64,000 nt of DNA from F2B08 sp046260445 (GTDB taxonomy: Bacteria > Actinomycetota > Actinomycetes > Actinomycetales > Dermatophilaceae). Under the pieces are notes generated by a model. The model saw nothing but the letters and a program-made list of their open reading frames with translations. It searched no databases and was not told the DNA's origin. Below are positions 44,354 to 52,671 of the stretch, piece by piece. Every line of letters starts with the position of its first letter. Within the stretch, counting starts at the first letter, position 1. The stretch spans positions 38,446 to 102,445 of the forward strand of contig JBHEPF010000127.1 of assembly GCA_046260445.1 (NCBI GenBank), in the 5' to 3' direction. The position numbers and the translations under genes are program-made.

Positions 44354-44882
44354 GGGTCGCGTGGGTCGCCTTGAGTCGGGCGTCCTTGGCCGCGAGCTTG
44401 GCTGCCATCCGTGCTTCGCGGCGGGTCGTCCGTGCAGTACGGCCGATGCTGTCACCGACCATCTTCGCGCGGTATGCCATGCCCGGCTTGCCCTCGGTGT
44501 CCACCGCGGCGAGCAGGAGCCCACCGAGCAGGCCGAGGTTCTTCAGCGCCTGGACCTGCTGGCGACGGCGCTCTTCGGGGTCGTCGCTCTCCCAGAAGGG
44601 GTACTCGACGATCGTCGCCGGAACGAGGGTCCCGGCGAGCGTGGCGGCTGCGATCCGGGGGAAACGTCCCGTCGCGAGGAGAGCACCCGCCCCGATCATG
44701 AGCGCTCCGTTGGCGCGGACGAGCAGCTCGGGGTCCTCGGGGAGCCCCAGTGGCTCGGCGGCCCTGTCGACGAGCGGCTGAGCCTGCTGGGCGCGCTTCG
44801 CGGGTCGTCGGAGCGCGTCGATGCCTCCGGCGATGAAGATGGCGGCGAGCATCGGGCGAGCGATACGGCGGACAAGGGACAT
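44340..44882 (-). CDS. DoxX family membrane protein
   Basis: 180 residues. An N-terminal helix RPMLAAIFIAGGIDAL starts the DoxX domain. GALMIGAGALLATGRFPRIAAATLAGTLVPATIVEYPFW and a LLGGLLLAAVD helix make up the four-helix membrane domain. A positively charged 50-residue tail follows. DoxX proteins are linked to quinone or thiol redox at the membrane, but the role here is not known. AGGAGG lies about 6 nt before ATG 44882. It is first in a doxX-aroA-rsgA unit, divergent from the SRAP gene. Confidence 0.85.
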   Translation of the reverse strand: MSLVRRIARPMLAAIFIAGGIDALRRPAKRAQQAQPLVDRAAEPLGLPEDPELLVRANGALMIGAGALLATGRFPRIAAATLAGTLVPATIVEYPFWESDDPEERRRQQVQALKNLGLLGGLLLAAVDTEGKPGMAYRAKMVGDSIGRTARTTRREARMAAKLAAKDARLKATHATHALG

Positions 44883-45045
44883 CGAGGGCCTCCTCGCGAG
44901 GGACGAAGCGGTGGGTGTCGATGACCGAAGGTGCTGGTCAGGGGCGCCCACCCTTAACCTGATCTACGGTAGTCGCTGTTTCGTGTCGCGGTGCCGGTGG
45001 CCCGGTCCCGGTGTCGGGCGCATCGGTCGAAGGGAGACCTGCGCA

Positions 45046-45879
45046 GTGTGTGGACGGTATGCGGCCAGCGCTCGCCCCGACGATCTCGTCGAGGCCTTCG
45101 ACATCGACCTCGACGCCACCGCCGAGCCGGCTCGGTCGGTCCTCGTCAGCCCCCAGTCGCCCGCGCCGGGCGAGCCGGACTTCAACATGGCACCGACGAA
45201 ACAGGCCCCCGTGATCCTGTCCCGGGCCGCCCGGGGTAGCGGCTCGGACCGGCCGGTGCGCCAGCTCCGGCACCTCACCTGGGGTCTCGTACCCTCCTGG
45301 TCCAGGGACCCCAAGGTCGGCGTCCGGATGATCAACGCGCGGTCCGAGACGGTGCTCACGAGCAAGGCGTATGCGCCAGCTGCCCGCTCCCGTCGTTGTC
45401 TCGTACCGGCACGAGGCTGGTACGAGTGGCAGGCCTCCCCGGCCGCCACCGACACCAAGGGCCGACCTCGGAAGCAGCCCTTCTTCATCTCAAGTTCTAC
45501 GAGTGACCTCATCGCCTTCGCCGGTCTGTACGAGTTCTGGCGGGACGAGGCGGTGGAGGACAGCGCAGATCCGATGGCGTGGCTGACGACCTTCACGATC
45601 ATCACGACCGATGCCGACCCCGGCCTGGACCGGATCCACGACCGCCAGCCGCTCGTTCTCGATCCGGTCGACTGGGCGACCTGGCTAGACCCCTCGGAGG
45701 ACGCAGCCGAGATCCCCAGACTCCTCGCCTTCTCGCGCGCAGGCCGGTTCGCGGCCTACCCCGTCTCACGCGCGGTGAGCAGCAGCCGCTCGAACGGCCC
45801 ACACCTGCTCGACCCGGCCGGGGTCGAGGAGCTCGTCGGAGTGGTCGACCCGATGACAGGGGAGATCATCGGTGCCTGA
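45046..45879 (+). CDS. SRAP domain protein (HMCES/YedK family)
   Basis: 277 residues. The start GTG 45046 makes Cys residue 2 (MCGRYA), which must be at the mature N-terminus to form the thiazolidine cross-link with abasic sites in single-stranded DNA. Other active-site residues are present: Asn in MINARSET, Glu in PARGWYEWQ and His in RIHDRQPLVL. GAAGGGAG lies upstream of the start. It protects stalled forks from abasic-site breakage. The stop overlaps the next gene by 8 bp. Confidence 0.92.
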   Translation: MCGRYAASARPDDLVEAFDIDLDATAEPARSVLVSPQSPAPGEPDFNMAPTKQAPVILSRAARGSGSDRPVRQLRHLTWGLVPSWSRDPKVGVRMINARSETVLTSKAYAPAARSRRCLVPARGWYEWQASPAATDTKGRPRKQPFFISSSTSDLIAFAGLYEFWRDEAVEDSADPMAWLTTFTIITTDADPGLDRIHDRQPLVLDPVDWATWLDPSEDAAEIPRLLAFSRAGRFAAYPVSRAVSSSRSNGPHLLDPAGVEELVGVVDPMTGEIIGA

Positions 45880-46519
45880 CGCAGCACCTCTCGAGGTGCG
45901 GTTCCTCGCGACTCCGCAGGGCCAGGCGAGAGCCCGGATCGTCGCACCGCAGGCAGAACGCCGAGGCACCGTCATGCTCTCCCACGGGGCAGGGGGCCAG
46001 CGCGACTCCGCGGACATCGCGGCGCTGGCCGGGGCACTGTCCTCGGACGGGTGGGTGGCCGCCCTCATCGACCAGCCCTGGCGTGTCGCGGGTCGCAGGG
46101 TCGCCTCAGCACCACCGCATCTGGACGCCGCCTACGTCCCACTTGTCACCGCCCTCATGTCCGGCGCCGATGCGCTGCCACGACCGCTCGTCTCCGCAGG
46201 GCGCTCAGCCGGGGCCAGGGTCGCCTGCCGCACGGCGGCCGGTGTGGCGGCGGATGTCGTGGTCGCGGTGTCCTTCCCCCTTCATCCGCCTGGCCGGCCG
46301 GAGCGCTCACGGTATGCGGAGCTCGCCGACGCTGTCGCGCTCGGCATCCCGGTGTGGGTGGTCCAGGGTGAGCGTGACGCGTTGGGCACCCCTGAGGAGC
46401 TGCGGGAAGCGGGACTCGACCCGCGGCACCTACGAACCGTGCGCGGGACGCATACACCCAACGCCGACGACGTCGTCGCCGCCGTCCGGACGGTGCTGTC
46501 GGGAGTGGACGCGGGCTAG
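45872..46519 (+). CDS. alpha/beta-hydrolase family protein (KANL3/Tex30-like)
   Basis: 215 residues. A short alpha/beta hydrolase with an oxyanion loop LSHGAGGQRDS (near 36), the nucleophile elbow SAGRSAGAR (near 108-114), a late acid region VVQGERDALG and a final His in VRGTHTP. The catalytic triad therefore looks complete. The family resembles KANL3/Tex30 hydrolases of unknown substrate. The GTG 45872 lies inside the SRAP gene end, so it is coupled with it. It is convergent with ferritin (4-bp overlap). Confidence 0.8.
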   Translation: MPDAAPLEVRFLATPQGQARARIVAPQAERRGTVMLSHGAGGQRDSADIAALAGALSSDGWVAALIDQPWRVAGRRVASAPPHLDAAYVPLVTALMSGADALPRPLVSAGRSAGARVACRTAAGVAADVVVAVSFPLHPPGRPERSRYAELADAVALGIPVWVVQGERDALGTPEELREAGLDPRHLRTVRGTHTPNADDVVAAVRTVLSGVDAG

Positions 46520-47046
46520 AGGGCGCCGCCGGCCGCGGCCGGGGCAGAGACGTCACTGTCGTCGCCGACCTGCTCCCGGGCGAGGTGGTCCTCGATGTAG
46601 AACCAGTTGCTGCCGGCCCGTCCAGCGATGGCGTTGAGTGTGTTCATCGCGGACACCTCCTCGACCTGCTCCTTGAGGAACCACAGCATGAACTGCTCAC
46701 CGAGCAGGTCACCCTCCTCTCGCGCCGCCCGGAAGATGGCCTCGATCTGCCCCGTCACCTGTTGTTCCTGCTCCAGAGCCAAAGCGAGCGGTTCGACGAC
46801 GTCCCCGAACAAGGTGCGCACCTCGTCGACGCCGGGGATCTCGACATCCCAGTCGCGGTCCAGGAGGTACTGGACCATCATCATCGCGTGGTTGCGCTCC
46901 TCGACGCTCTGGGCGTAGAAGTACGCTGCCAACCGTGGTAGGTCACGCCCGTCGAACCACACGGCGATCGCGATGTACTGCTGGCTCGCGGTGAACTCGT
47001 GCCGAACCTGCTCTCGCAGTAGCTGGGCGAACGGACTCTGCGTCAT
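46516..47046 (-). CDS. ferritin
   Basis: 176 residues. Four-helix ferritin with ferroxidase residues in LLREQVRHEFTASQQYIAIA, VEERNHAMMM and an EQVEEVSAMN helix. There is no heme-binding Met pattern, so it is a non-heme BfrB-like ferritin. It stores iron and limits Fenton chemistry. ATG 47046 is the conserved start. A longer frame upstream is antisense to the sigR leader. It is divergent from sigR, and the SigR-type promoter lies in the shared gap. Confidence 0.9.
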   Translation of the reverse strand: MTQSPFAQLLREQVRHEFTASQQYIAIAVWFDGRDLPRLAAYFYAQSVEERNHAMMMVQYLLDRDWDVEIPGVDEVRTLFGDVVEPLALALEQEQQVTGQIEAIFRAAREEGDLLGEQFMLWFLKEQVEEVSAMNTLNAIAGRAGSNWFYIEDHLAREQVGDDSDVSAPAAAGGAL

Positions 47047-47068
47047 GAGAGCAAGCCTAGCCCCGGGT

Positions 47069-47095
47069 GGGAATGCCACGGCCGCGTGGACTGTT
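47069..47095 (+). promoter_or_regulatory. SigR-type (ECF sigma, thiol-stress) promoter upstream of sigR
   Basis: GGGAAT (47069-47074), exactly 18 nt, then GTT (47093-47095). This matches the SigR/SigH consensus GGGAAT-N18-GTT. Position and direction suit positive autoregulation of sigR. A second, housekeeping-like TAGGCT box lies at 47223-47228. Confidence 0.75.
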
Positions 47096-47236
47096 CCTTG
47101 TCCTGAGAGCCATGTGACACGCACGACGCAAAGCAGGGAGACAGCTGAGATGTTCGCCGGTCTCGACTCGTTGACGCTCGATGAGCGGCTCACACGTGGT
47201 CGGGCGCGGTCGGTGACCTCGCTAGGCTGGGGCACG

Positions 47237-47926
47237 ATGACCTCTCACCCGATGAGCCCCACGGCCGACCACGCAACCGCGGAGACCAGCTCCCCGGCGG
47301 GAACGAGCATGCCGCTCACCGGGCCCTCCGCCGACGTGGACCTGGCCACGGAGACCCCTGAGCAGCGACTCGCCCGGTTCGAGCGTGACGCCCTGCCGCT
47401 TCTCGACCAGCTGTACGGAGCCGCACTGCGCACGACGCGCAACCCGCCCGACGCCGAGGACCTCGTCCAGGAGACGTTCGCCAAAGCATACTCGGCGTTC
47501 CATCAGTTCACTCCCGGCACGAACCTCAAGGCGTGGCTCTACCGCATCCTCACGAACACCTACATCAACAGCTATCGCAAGAAGCAGCGGGAGCCGTTGC
47601 AGGCGGACACCGCCGAGGTCGAGGACTGGCAGCTGCACCGCGCCGAGTCGCACACCTCCCGCGGGCTGCGCTCCGCCGAGGTCGAAGCCCTGGACCGGCT
47701 ACCGGACTCGCAGGTCAAGCGTGCGCTGCAGGAGCTGCCCGAGGACTTCCGGATGGCCGTCTACCTCGCCGACATCGAGGGGTTCGCCTACAAGGAGATC
47801 GCCGACATCATGGGGACCCCGATCGGGACCGTGATGTCGCGCCTGCACCGTGGCCGTCGGCAGCTGCGCGACCTGCTCTCCGAGTATGCGGCTGAGCGCG
47901 GTTTCGGGACGGAGGTGACATCGTGA
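47237..47926 (+). CDS. sigR: RNA polymerase sigma factor SigR (ECF, thiol-oxidative stress)
   Basis: 229 residues from ATG 47237. Region 2 has ALRTTRNPPDAEDLVQETFAKAY and WLYRILTNTYINSYRKK. Region 4 has LPEDFRMAVYLADIEGFAYKEIADIMGTPIGTVMSRLHRGR. It is the Streptomyces SigR / mycobacterial SigH homologue, with RsrA next to it. A TAGGCT box 8 nt before the ATG suggests a leaderless constitutive transcript. An in-frame ATG at 47150, downstream of the SigR-type promoter and preceded by GGGAG, would add 29 residues, like the longer SigR' isoform of Streptomyces. Confidence 0.92.
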   Translation: MTSHPMSPTADHATAETSSPAGTSMPLTGPSADVDLATETPEQRLARFERDALPLLDQLYGAALRTTRNPPDAEDLVQETFAKAYSAFHQFTPGTNLKAWLYRILTNTYINSYRKKQREPLQADTAEVEDWQLHRAESHTSRGLRSAEVEALDRLPDSQVKRALQELPEDFRMAVYLADIEGFAYKEIADIMGTPIGTVMSRLHRGRRQLRDLLSEYAAERGFGTEVTS

Positions 47927-48297
47927 GGGACGAGACCGAGTGGCCTCAGGTGGCATCGGAGTCGCCTGGTGCAGACCGCGCGGACGTCAAGCCCGACGAC
48001 GGCCCCACGGATCATGCGATCGGAGCACCGGAGATCGTTGCCCACTTCCATGACACGGACTGCTCCGAGTTCCTCCTCCGGATCTACGAGTACATGGACG
48101 GCGAGATGGGGCCGGAGGAGAACCTTCGCTTCCAGGCCCATGTCCGAGAGTGCCGACCGTGCCTCAAACAGCACGAGGTGGACCAGACGGTCAAGAGCCT
48201 CATCCGTCGCGTCGAGCCCGTCGCCGTCGCGCCAGAGACTCTCAAGGCCTCGATCGTCGCCCGGATCACAACGATCCGCTTCGAGACGCCCGGATAA
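47923..48297 (+). CDS. rsrA: zinc-binding anti-sigma factor RsrA
   Basis: 124 residues. The redox switch HVRECRPC (H-x3-C-x2-C) and an upstream Cys in DTDCSEFL provide the zinc ligands of the ZAS family. The N-terminal 35 residues are variable and acidic. RsrA holds SigR until disulfide stress oxidises the thiols and releases zinc. GTG 47923 overlaps the sigR stop (GTGA). A 13-bp bidirectional hairpin follows. Confidence 0.92.
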   Translation: MRDETEWPQVASESPGADRADVKPDDGPTDHAIGAPEIVAHFHDTDCSEFLLRIYEYMDGEMGPEENLRFQAHVRECRPCLKQHEVDQTVKSLIRRVEPVAVAPETLKASIVARITTIRFETPG

Positions 48298-48313
48298 CGT
48301 CCGACGCTCGTCC

Positions 48314-48364
48314 GACACGTCGACGGCCCGCCATCCAGATTGGGTTGCGGGCCGTCGACATGTC
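48314..48364. terminator. bidirectional terminator between rsrA and the bS22 gene
   Basis: A perfect 13-bp stem GTCGACGGCCCGC (48319-48331) / GCGGGCCGTCGAC (48347-48359), extended by GACA/TGTC with one mismatch, and a 15-nt loop. It lies between convergent genes. There is no long T-tract. Confidence 0.75.
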
Positions 48365-48381
48365 CAACGAGGGGGAACGGT

Positions 48382-48456
48382 TCAGGCGTTCGGCTTACGG
48401 CCGTGGTTCGCGGCCTTGCCCTTGCGGGCGCGACGCTTGCGAGCGCGCTTGCTCAT
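48382..48456 (-). CDS. small ribosomal protein bS22-like (AURKAIP1/COX24 domain)
   Basis: 24 residues. The sequence begins MSKRARKRRARKGKA and ends with GRKPNA. This is the extremely basic AURKAIP1/COX24-type peptide found bound to actinobacterial 30S subunits (bS22). GAAGGAGA lies about 6 nt before ATG 48456. Basic composition, position and length are conserved in actinobacteria. It is too short for most gene finders. Confidence 0.9.
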   Translation of the reverse strand: MSKRARKRRARKGKAANHGRKPNA

Positions 48457-48697
48457 CGGGGTCTCCTTCGGTCATGGGAAGAATCGAGGGTCGCCCACTA
48501 GGGGCAAAGATCTATTCTCGCACACCACGGCGTCCGATCTTATCGACGAAGCTGTGTGCCAGAGCATAGGTGCACGGCTCTCCTCGTGCGATGATGGGTA
48601 TGCCCTCATCCTTGTCGGCGGCGCCCACACGGGCCATCGCCGATGAGTCGCACCCCATGGTGGCCACCTCGGCCCCCCCGCAGAAGGAAGTCAGATC

Positions 48698-48838
48698 ATG
48701 ACCAAGCGCCTCATCACCGTCGTCATCGCCGTCGTCGCCACCCTCGGTATCGCCGCCGCGCCGGCCCAGGCCAAGACCTCCCTGACGGGCTCCGGCTCCC
48801 AGCTCGTCCAGCCGCTCGGCTGGTCGTGGGGGACCTGA
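48698..48838 (+). CDS. 46-residue exported peptide, function unknown
   Basis: ATG 48698 has GAAGGAAG about 8 nt upstream. The N-terminus MTKRLITVVIAVVATLGIA is a textbook signal peptide, with likely cleavage after AQA (residue 25). The mature peptide would be only about 21 residues (KTSLTGSGS... ending GWSWGT), neutral, with two Trp near the C-terminus and no Cys. Third codon positions are almost all G or C in the signal part, which supports coding. The next gene starts 52 bp later. I do not recognise a family. Confidence 0.65.
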   Translation: MTKRLITVVIAVVATLGIAAAPAQAKTSLTGSGSQLVQPLGWSWGT

Positions 48839-48889
48839 ACCCAGCTCTCCCACGTCTGACGCCGTTCGTCGAGTCACGCTGACCGCCCG

Positions 48890-50341
48890 GTGACTCAGGC
48901 TCATCGGGGTCGTGCCGGTCTTCGCAGGGACGCGCAAATGGGCGCGTGGGGCTACATCGCGCTGGTTTGCGTCGTCGGCGCCCTGCTTTTCGTGCTCGGC
49001 CAAAGGGTCTCTCCGCTGACGAAGGACGACGTCGTCCCGCTCGTCGCCCTCCTTCTCCTCGGGTTGTTGGCTCATGCCCTCCCCGAGGCCATCGTCTCTC
49101 TTTCCGGAGACGGAGTGAGGTTCTCCTTCTTCGGCATCATCATCTTGGCTGCAGCCGCCATGACGGGTCCATTGGGTGCCGCAGCGGTCGGTGCGGTCGT
49201 GACCATGGTCAGGCCGGTCCGCTCACCGGCTATTCGCCGAATCTTCAATTCAGTGATGTTCTGCGTTGTCGGTCTGGTCGGCGGACTTGCGTATTTTGCT
49301 GTCGGCGGCGCTGATCCGCTCACCGTCTCAGGACCATCGGCTGTGGTCATTCAGATCGGCATCCCCCTCGTGGTGGCCGACCTCGCCCAGGCGGCGGCCA
49401 ATGCGATCATCCTGTCCGGCATGATGACCGTCACGGCTGGCGTACCGTTCTCCGTCTATGTGAGGGGTCTGCTGACCTCGACCGGTGCGGCCTACGTGGG
49501 GTACGGCGTCGTCGCCTTCCTTCTCGTCGTCCTGTGGGGGCCTGCGCAGATCGGCTGGTTCAGCGCGGTTCTCATCATTGTTCCACTGCTCGTCGCGTGG
49601 TGGGTCTTCGGACAGTTCGGCGCCGAGCTGGAGGCCCACGAGCGGACGACGGCTACGCTCGTCGCCGCCCTCGAGGTACGTCATCCCGGTGCGGCCGCCC
49701 ACTCCCAGCGGGTCGCCATCCTCTGTGACTGGATCGGGGAGTCGCTGCGGTTCGGTCCCAAGGTGCTCGTCGAGCTGCGGACGGCGGGGTTGCTGCACGA
49801 CGTCGGGCTCCTCGGGGTAAGGGACGGCGATCTGGGGGATGTCCGTGACCATCCCGTCGTTGGAGTCCGCATGCTCGACGGCATCTCCTTCGCGGTCCCG
49901 GCGCTGCCGGCCATCGCCGCTCACCACGAGCGGATGGATGGCTCCGGCTATCCCAGAGGCATGATCGGATCGGACATCCCGCTCGGGGCCCGCGTGATCG
50001 CCGTCGCTGACTCCTTCGACGCACTCACCACGGGGACCGCCGAGCACCCCCCCGTGGCCCCGCGGACGGCGCTACGGCGACTCGCGGAAGACCGTGGCCT
50101 GGATCCCGACGTCGTCGCAGCCCTCGAACGCGCCGCGGAGCGGCACGGCGTCCTCGAGGCGTCGGGCCAGGACTGGCTGCGTCGTGCCAAGTTCGGCGAG
50201 GGAGCCCGCGCCGAGAGCGATGCGGGTCCGTTCCTGTCCATGGCGACCATGGCGATCAGGTCCGCCGAGCTGGCGATCGCGGCGTCGCAAGCAACCTGGA
50301 TCACGCGACACGACCACCCGCAGGACCGGCTCGGGCTATGA
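48890..50341 (+). CDS. membrane-anchored HD-GYP domain protein
   Basis: 483 residues. About seven hydrophobic helices fill residues 20-245 (an uncharacterised sensor). A HD-GYP phosphohydrolase domain follows (about 260-410) with LLHDVGLLGV, HPVVGVRML, a HHERMDGSGYPRG motif and VIAVADSFDALT. The key His, Asp and GYP residues are present, so cyclic-di-GMP hydrolysis is plausible. The GTG start at 48890 is tentative (an ATG at 48938 is possible). The stop overlaps the next gene (ATGA). Confidence 0.85.
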   Translation: MTQAHRGRAGLRRDAQMGAWGYIALVCVVGALLFVLGQRVSPLTKDDVVPLVALLLLGLLAHALPEAIVSLSGDGVRFSFFGIIILAAAAMTGPLGAAAVGAVVTMVRPVRSPAIRRIFNSVMFCVVGLVGGLAYFAVGGADPLTVSGPSAVVIQIGIPLVVADLAQAAANAIILSGMMTVTAGVPFSVYVRGLLTSTGAAYVGYGVVAFLLVVLWGPAQIGWFSAVLIIVPLLVAWWVFGQFGAELEAHERTTATLVAALEVRHPGAAAHSQRVAILCDWIGESLRFGPKVLVELRTAGLLHDVGLLGVRDGDLGDVRDHPVVGVRMLDGISFAVPALPAIAAHHERMDGSGYPRGMIGSDIPLGARVIAVADSFDALTTGTAEHPPVAPRTALRRLAEDRGLDPDVVAALERAAERHGVLEASGQDWLRRAKFGEGARAESDAGPFLSMATMAIRSAELAIAASQATWITRHDHPQDRLGL

Positions 50342-51516
50342 CCTTCGACGTCCTCTGGCTGCTCGTGCTCTTCGTGCTGGTCATCGCCGGCGAGAGCGCC
50401 CACGTCCGTCTCACCCCCAACCGTGGGGTCTCTCCGATCGCGTCTGCGGCGGCTGTGGCTCTCATGCTCTCGCTCCCGCACCGGCCGGGTCTCCTCGGAG
50501 TCGGCATCGTCCTGGCCGGCCTCGCCTCGGTCGCGGTGGCGTCGCTCGTCGGGACCGCGATCGCCGAGGCCGCGGGGGCTGCGACGACGGGGATCGATGT
50601 CCTCGGGCGGGTCTCGAAATCCCTGACCGCCGGGGTCCTGGCCCAGCTCATCGCGGCCGGGGGCGTCGAGGGCACGGTGGCCCCCGATGGTCGGGACTGG
50701 GTGTATGCACCGCTCCTCTGGCTTGCAGCGCTCGCGGCGGCCGGTGTCCGAGTCTTCGTCGTCTCGCTGTGGGTGGCGTGGTCGGAGCGGCGGACCTACG
50801 CCGTCGCACTCCAGGAGGAGCTCGCGAGCTACGGGATGCTGTCAGCCGCGGGTGCCACCACGGCGGTGATGATCGTCCTCTCCCGGGAGGCGGTCGGTCT
50901 GTGGGGGCCGTTCCTCTTCTCTCTGCCGCTCGTCCTGAGCATCGCGGCGGCCCAACGGTACGCGCAGACCCGGCAGACCTACCGAGAGACGATCGCGACC
51001 CTCTCGCGCCTCACCGACGTGGCCGGATACACGCCGACGCTCCACGCCCGCCGGGTGGCCGATCTCTCGGTGGCGCTGGCTCGCCTGCGTGGACTTTCCC
51101 AGCGGCGGGTCGACACGGTCGAGTACGCCGCACTGCTCCACGACCTCGGCCAGGTCGCGCTTGACGAGCCGATCCCCGGCGGGGCCACGGTGCTCGCCGC
51201 CCCTCGGGACCAGGACCGGATCGTGGCTGACGGGGTGGCGATCATCCGGGACTCCGGCGTCCTCGACGAGGCAGCCGATGTCCTCACCCGTCAGGCGACC
51301 CCGTATCGCCTCATGCGAGAGGGCGGCGAGCGCATCCCCCTCGAGTCGCGCATCATCAAGCTCGCCAACGCCTTCGAGGACCTCACCGGCGGCTCCCGGG
51401 AGCCGGGAGCGGTCTCGGTGGCTCTCGAGCGCCTCCAGCTCGGGCTGGGCTACGAGTACGACCCCGAGCTCGTGGACGACCTGCTCGCGGTGCTCGGCGA
51501 TCGCGGAAGATCCTGA
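50338..51516 (+). CDS. membrane HD-domain protein, degenerate partner of the HD-GYP protein
   Basis: 392 residues. The membrane half (about 1-215) has six or more helices. The C-terminal HD domain keeps a HD pair (YAALLHDLGQVAL) and ESRIIKLANAFEDLTGG, but the HHE-x2-DGxGYP segment is missing. The part after the HD pair instead has RDQDRIVADGVAIIRDSG. It is therefore probably not a c-di-GMP phosphodiesterase by itself. It is coupled to the preceding HD-GYP gene by a 4-bp overlap. A 14-bp terminator follows. Confidence 0.8.
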   Translation: MTFDVLWLLVLFVLVIAGESAHVRLTPNRGVSPIASAAAVALMLSLPHRPGLLGVGIVLAGLASVAVASLVGTAIAEAAGAATTGIDVLGRVSKSLTAGVLAQLIAAGGVEGTVAPDGRDWVYAPLLWLAALAAAGVRVFVVSLWVAWSERRTYAVALQEELASYGMLSAAGATTAVMIVLSREAVGLWGPFLFSLPLVLSIAAAQRYAQTRQTYRETIATLSRLTDVAGYTPTLHARRVADLSVALARLRGLSQRRVDTVEYAALLHDLGQVALDEPIPGGATVLAAPRDQDRIVADGVAIIRDSGVLDEAADVLTRQATPYRLMREGGERIPLESRIIKLANAFEDLTGGSREPGAVSVALERLQLGLGYEYDPELVDDLLAVLGDRGRS

Positions 51517-51540
51517 CGGCTGATCGTGCGCCATGGATGA

Positions 51541-51571
51541 AGGCCCGCACCGACACAGTCGGTGCGGGCCT
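51541..51571. terminator. bidirectional terminator between the HD-domain operon and sodN
   Basis: A perfect 14-bp stem AGGCCCGCACCGAC / GTCGGTGCGGGCCT with a 3-nt loop. It lies between convergent units, 16 bp from the sodN stop. Confidence 0.85.
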
Positions 51572-51587
51572 CCGAGGAGAGTCGGCC

Positions 51588-52001
51588 TCAGGCCTTCTTG
51601 GTCTCCTTGAAGATCGCGTCGATCTCGTCGATCTTCGCGAGCAGCTCATCGGCCTTGGCGACGTCGAAGTGGCCCTTGGTGCCGGCGGCGCCGGCGAGCT
51701 TGGTCGCCTCGTTGAAGAGCGTGTGCAGGTCCGGGTAGGCCTCGAAGTGGTTCGGCTTGAAGTAGTCGGTCCACAGCACCCAGAGGTGGTGCTTGACGAG
51801 CTCGGAGCGCTGCTCCTTGATGATCGCTGCTCGAGTGCGGAAGTCCGCGTCGTCGTTGTCCGCGACCTTCTCGCAGATCTTCTTGACGGACTCGGCCTCG
51901 ATGCGAGCCTGTGCCGGGTCATAGACCCCGCACGGCAGATCGCAGTGAGCGTGGACGGTCGGGAGCTCGAGGAGCGAGCTGATGAAGCGGGGGAGTCGCA
52001 T
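51588..52001 (-). CDS. sodN: nickel superoxide dismutase
   Basis: 137 residues. The nickel hook HCDLPCGVYDP starts at residue 19, after an 18-residue propeptide (MRLPRFISS... ending VHA) that SodX removes to expose His1. The helical body ends DELLAKIDEIDAIFKETKKA. The start at ATG 52001 has AAGGAGA about 9 nt upstream. A longer frame to 52040 adds non-conserved residues. It converts superoxide to H2O2 and O2 in the cytoplasm. sodX lies 45 bp upstream on the same strand. Confidence 0.95.
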   Translation of the reverse strand: MRLPRFISSLLELPTVHAHCDLPCGVYDPAQARIEAESVKKICEKVADNDDADFRTRAAIIKEQRSELVKHHLWVLWTDYFKPNHFEAYPDLHTLFNEATKLAGAAGTKGHFDVAKADELLAKIDEIDAIFKETKKA

Positions 52002-52046
52002 ACGTGGGTCTCCTTGAGGTAGGCGGTCGGCCTTGGACATCCCAAC

Positions 52047-52397
52047 CTACCGCCTTGTCCGCAGGCGGGGTAGGCGGATGAGGACCCGGGCGAGGATGTC
52101 GGAGTCGGCGACCGATCCGAAGGTCCAGGAGTCGCTGCCGGCCCTCGGGTTGTCGCGTTCGACCCACCACCGCCGCTCGTCGGCCGGATCCGGGTATGCC
52201 GCGCGCTTGACCGCGAGCACGTCGCTGTGGGCGGGGTGCCGGAGGACGACGAGCCGGTCGGCAGCCGCGGGTCGTCCCCACCACACGAGGAGCAGGTCGC
52301 GGTCGTGCAGCGTCGGCTCCATGGAGGGACCGGCGACGCGCACCAGACCCGGTCCGCGGCGCCGGCGGGGGGTGGAGAGGGTGCTCACGGTGGACAT
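52047..52397 (-). CDS. sodX: Ni-SOD maturation protease SodX (S26-like)
   Basis: 116 residues. Signal-peptidase-like fold with the catalytic Ser in VAGPSMEPTLHD (near residue 26) and Lys in DVLAVKRAAY (near residue 64). It lacks a membrane anchor, as expected for cytosolic maturation of pro-SodN. It is immediately upstream of sodN. The start at ATG 52397 is the only conserved choice. The 274-bp gap to malic enzyme holds its promoter. I find no clear Nur-type operator. Confidence 0.92.
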   Translation of the reverse strand: MSTVSTLSTPRRRRGPGLVRVAGPSMEPTLHDRDLLLVWWGRPAAADRLVVLRHPAHSDVLAVKRAAYPDPADERRWWVERDNPRAGSDSWTFGSVADSDILARVLIRLPRLRTRR

Positions 52398-52671
52398 CGT
52401 CCCAGGCCCCCGTCAGGAACGCAGATCGGGTGACCGCCAGACGTTGTGGTCGTCACAGTCGGAGCGCGGTCCTTTCGCTGCACGTCACGGTGTGTCAGGA
52501 TGAAAACCGCCCGTGCATACCCCCGCCGGGCCGACGACGCCGTCGACCGATCGTGTGGCCTCCTGCCGTTCCACCCCTCGCCCACGACATGTGCCGCCTT
52601 CCGCCCGCACCCGGGTGGTCCCCGACTCGTCGTCCCGCCTCTTCTCCGCATCGATGAAGGATGTCCTTCCC

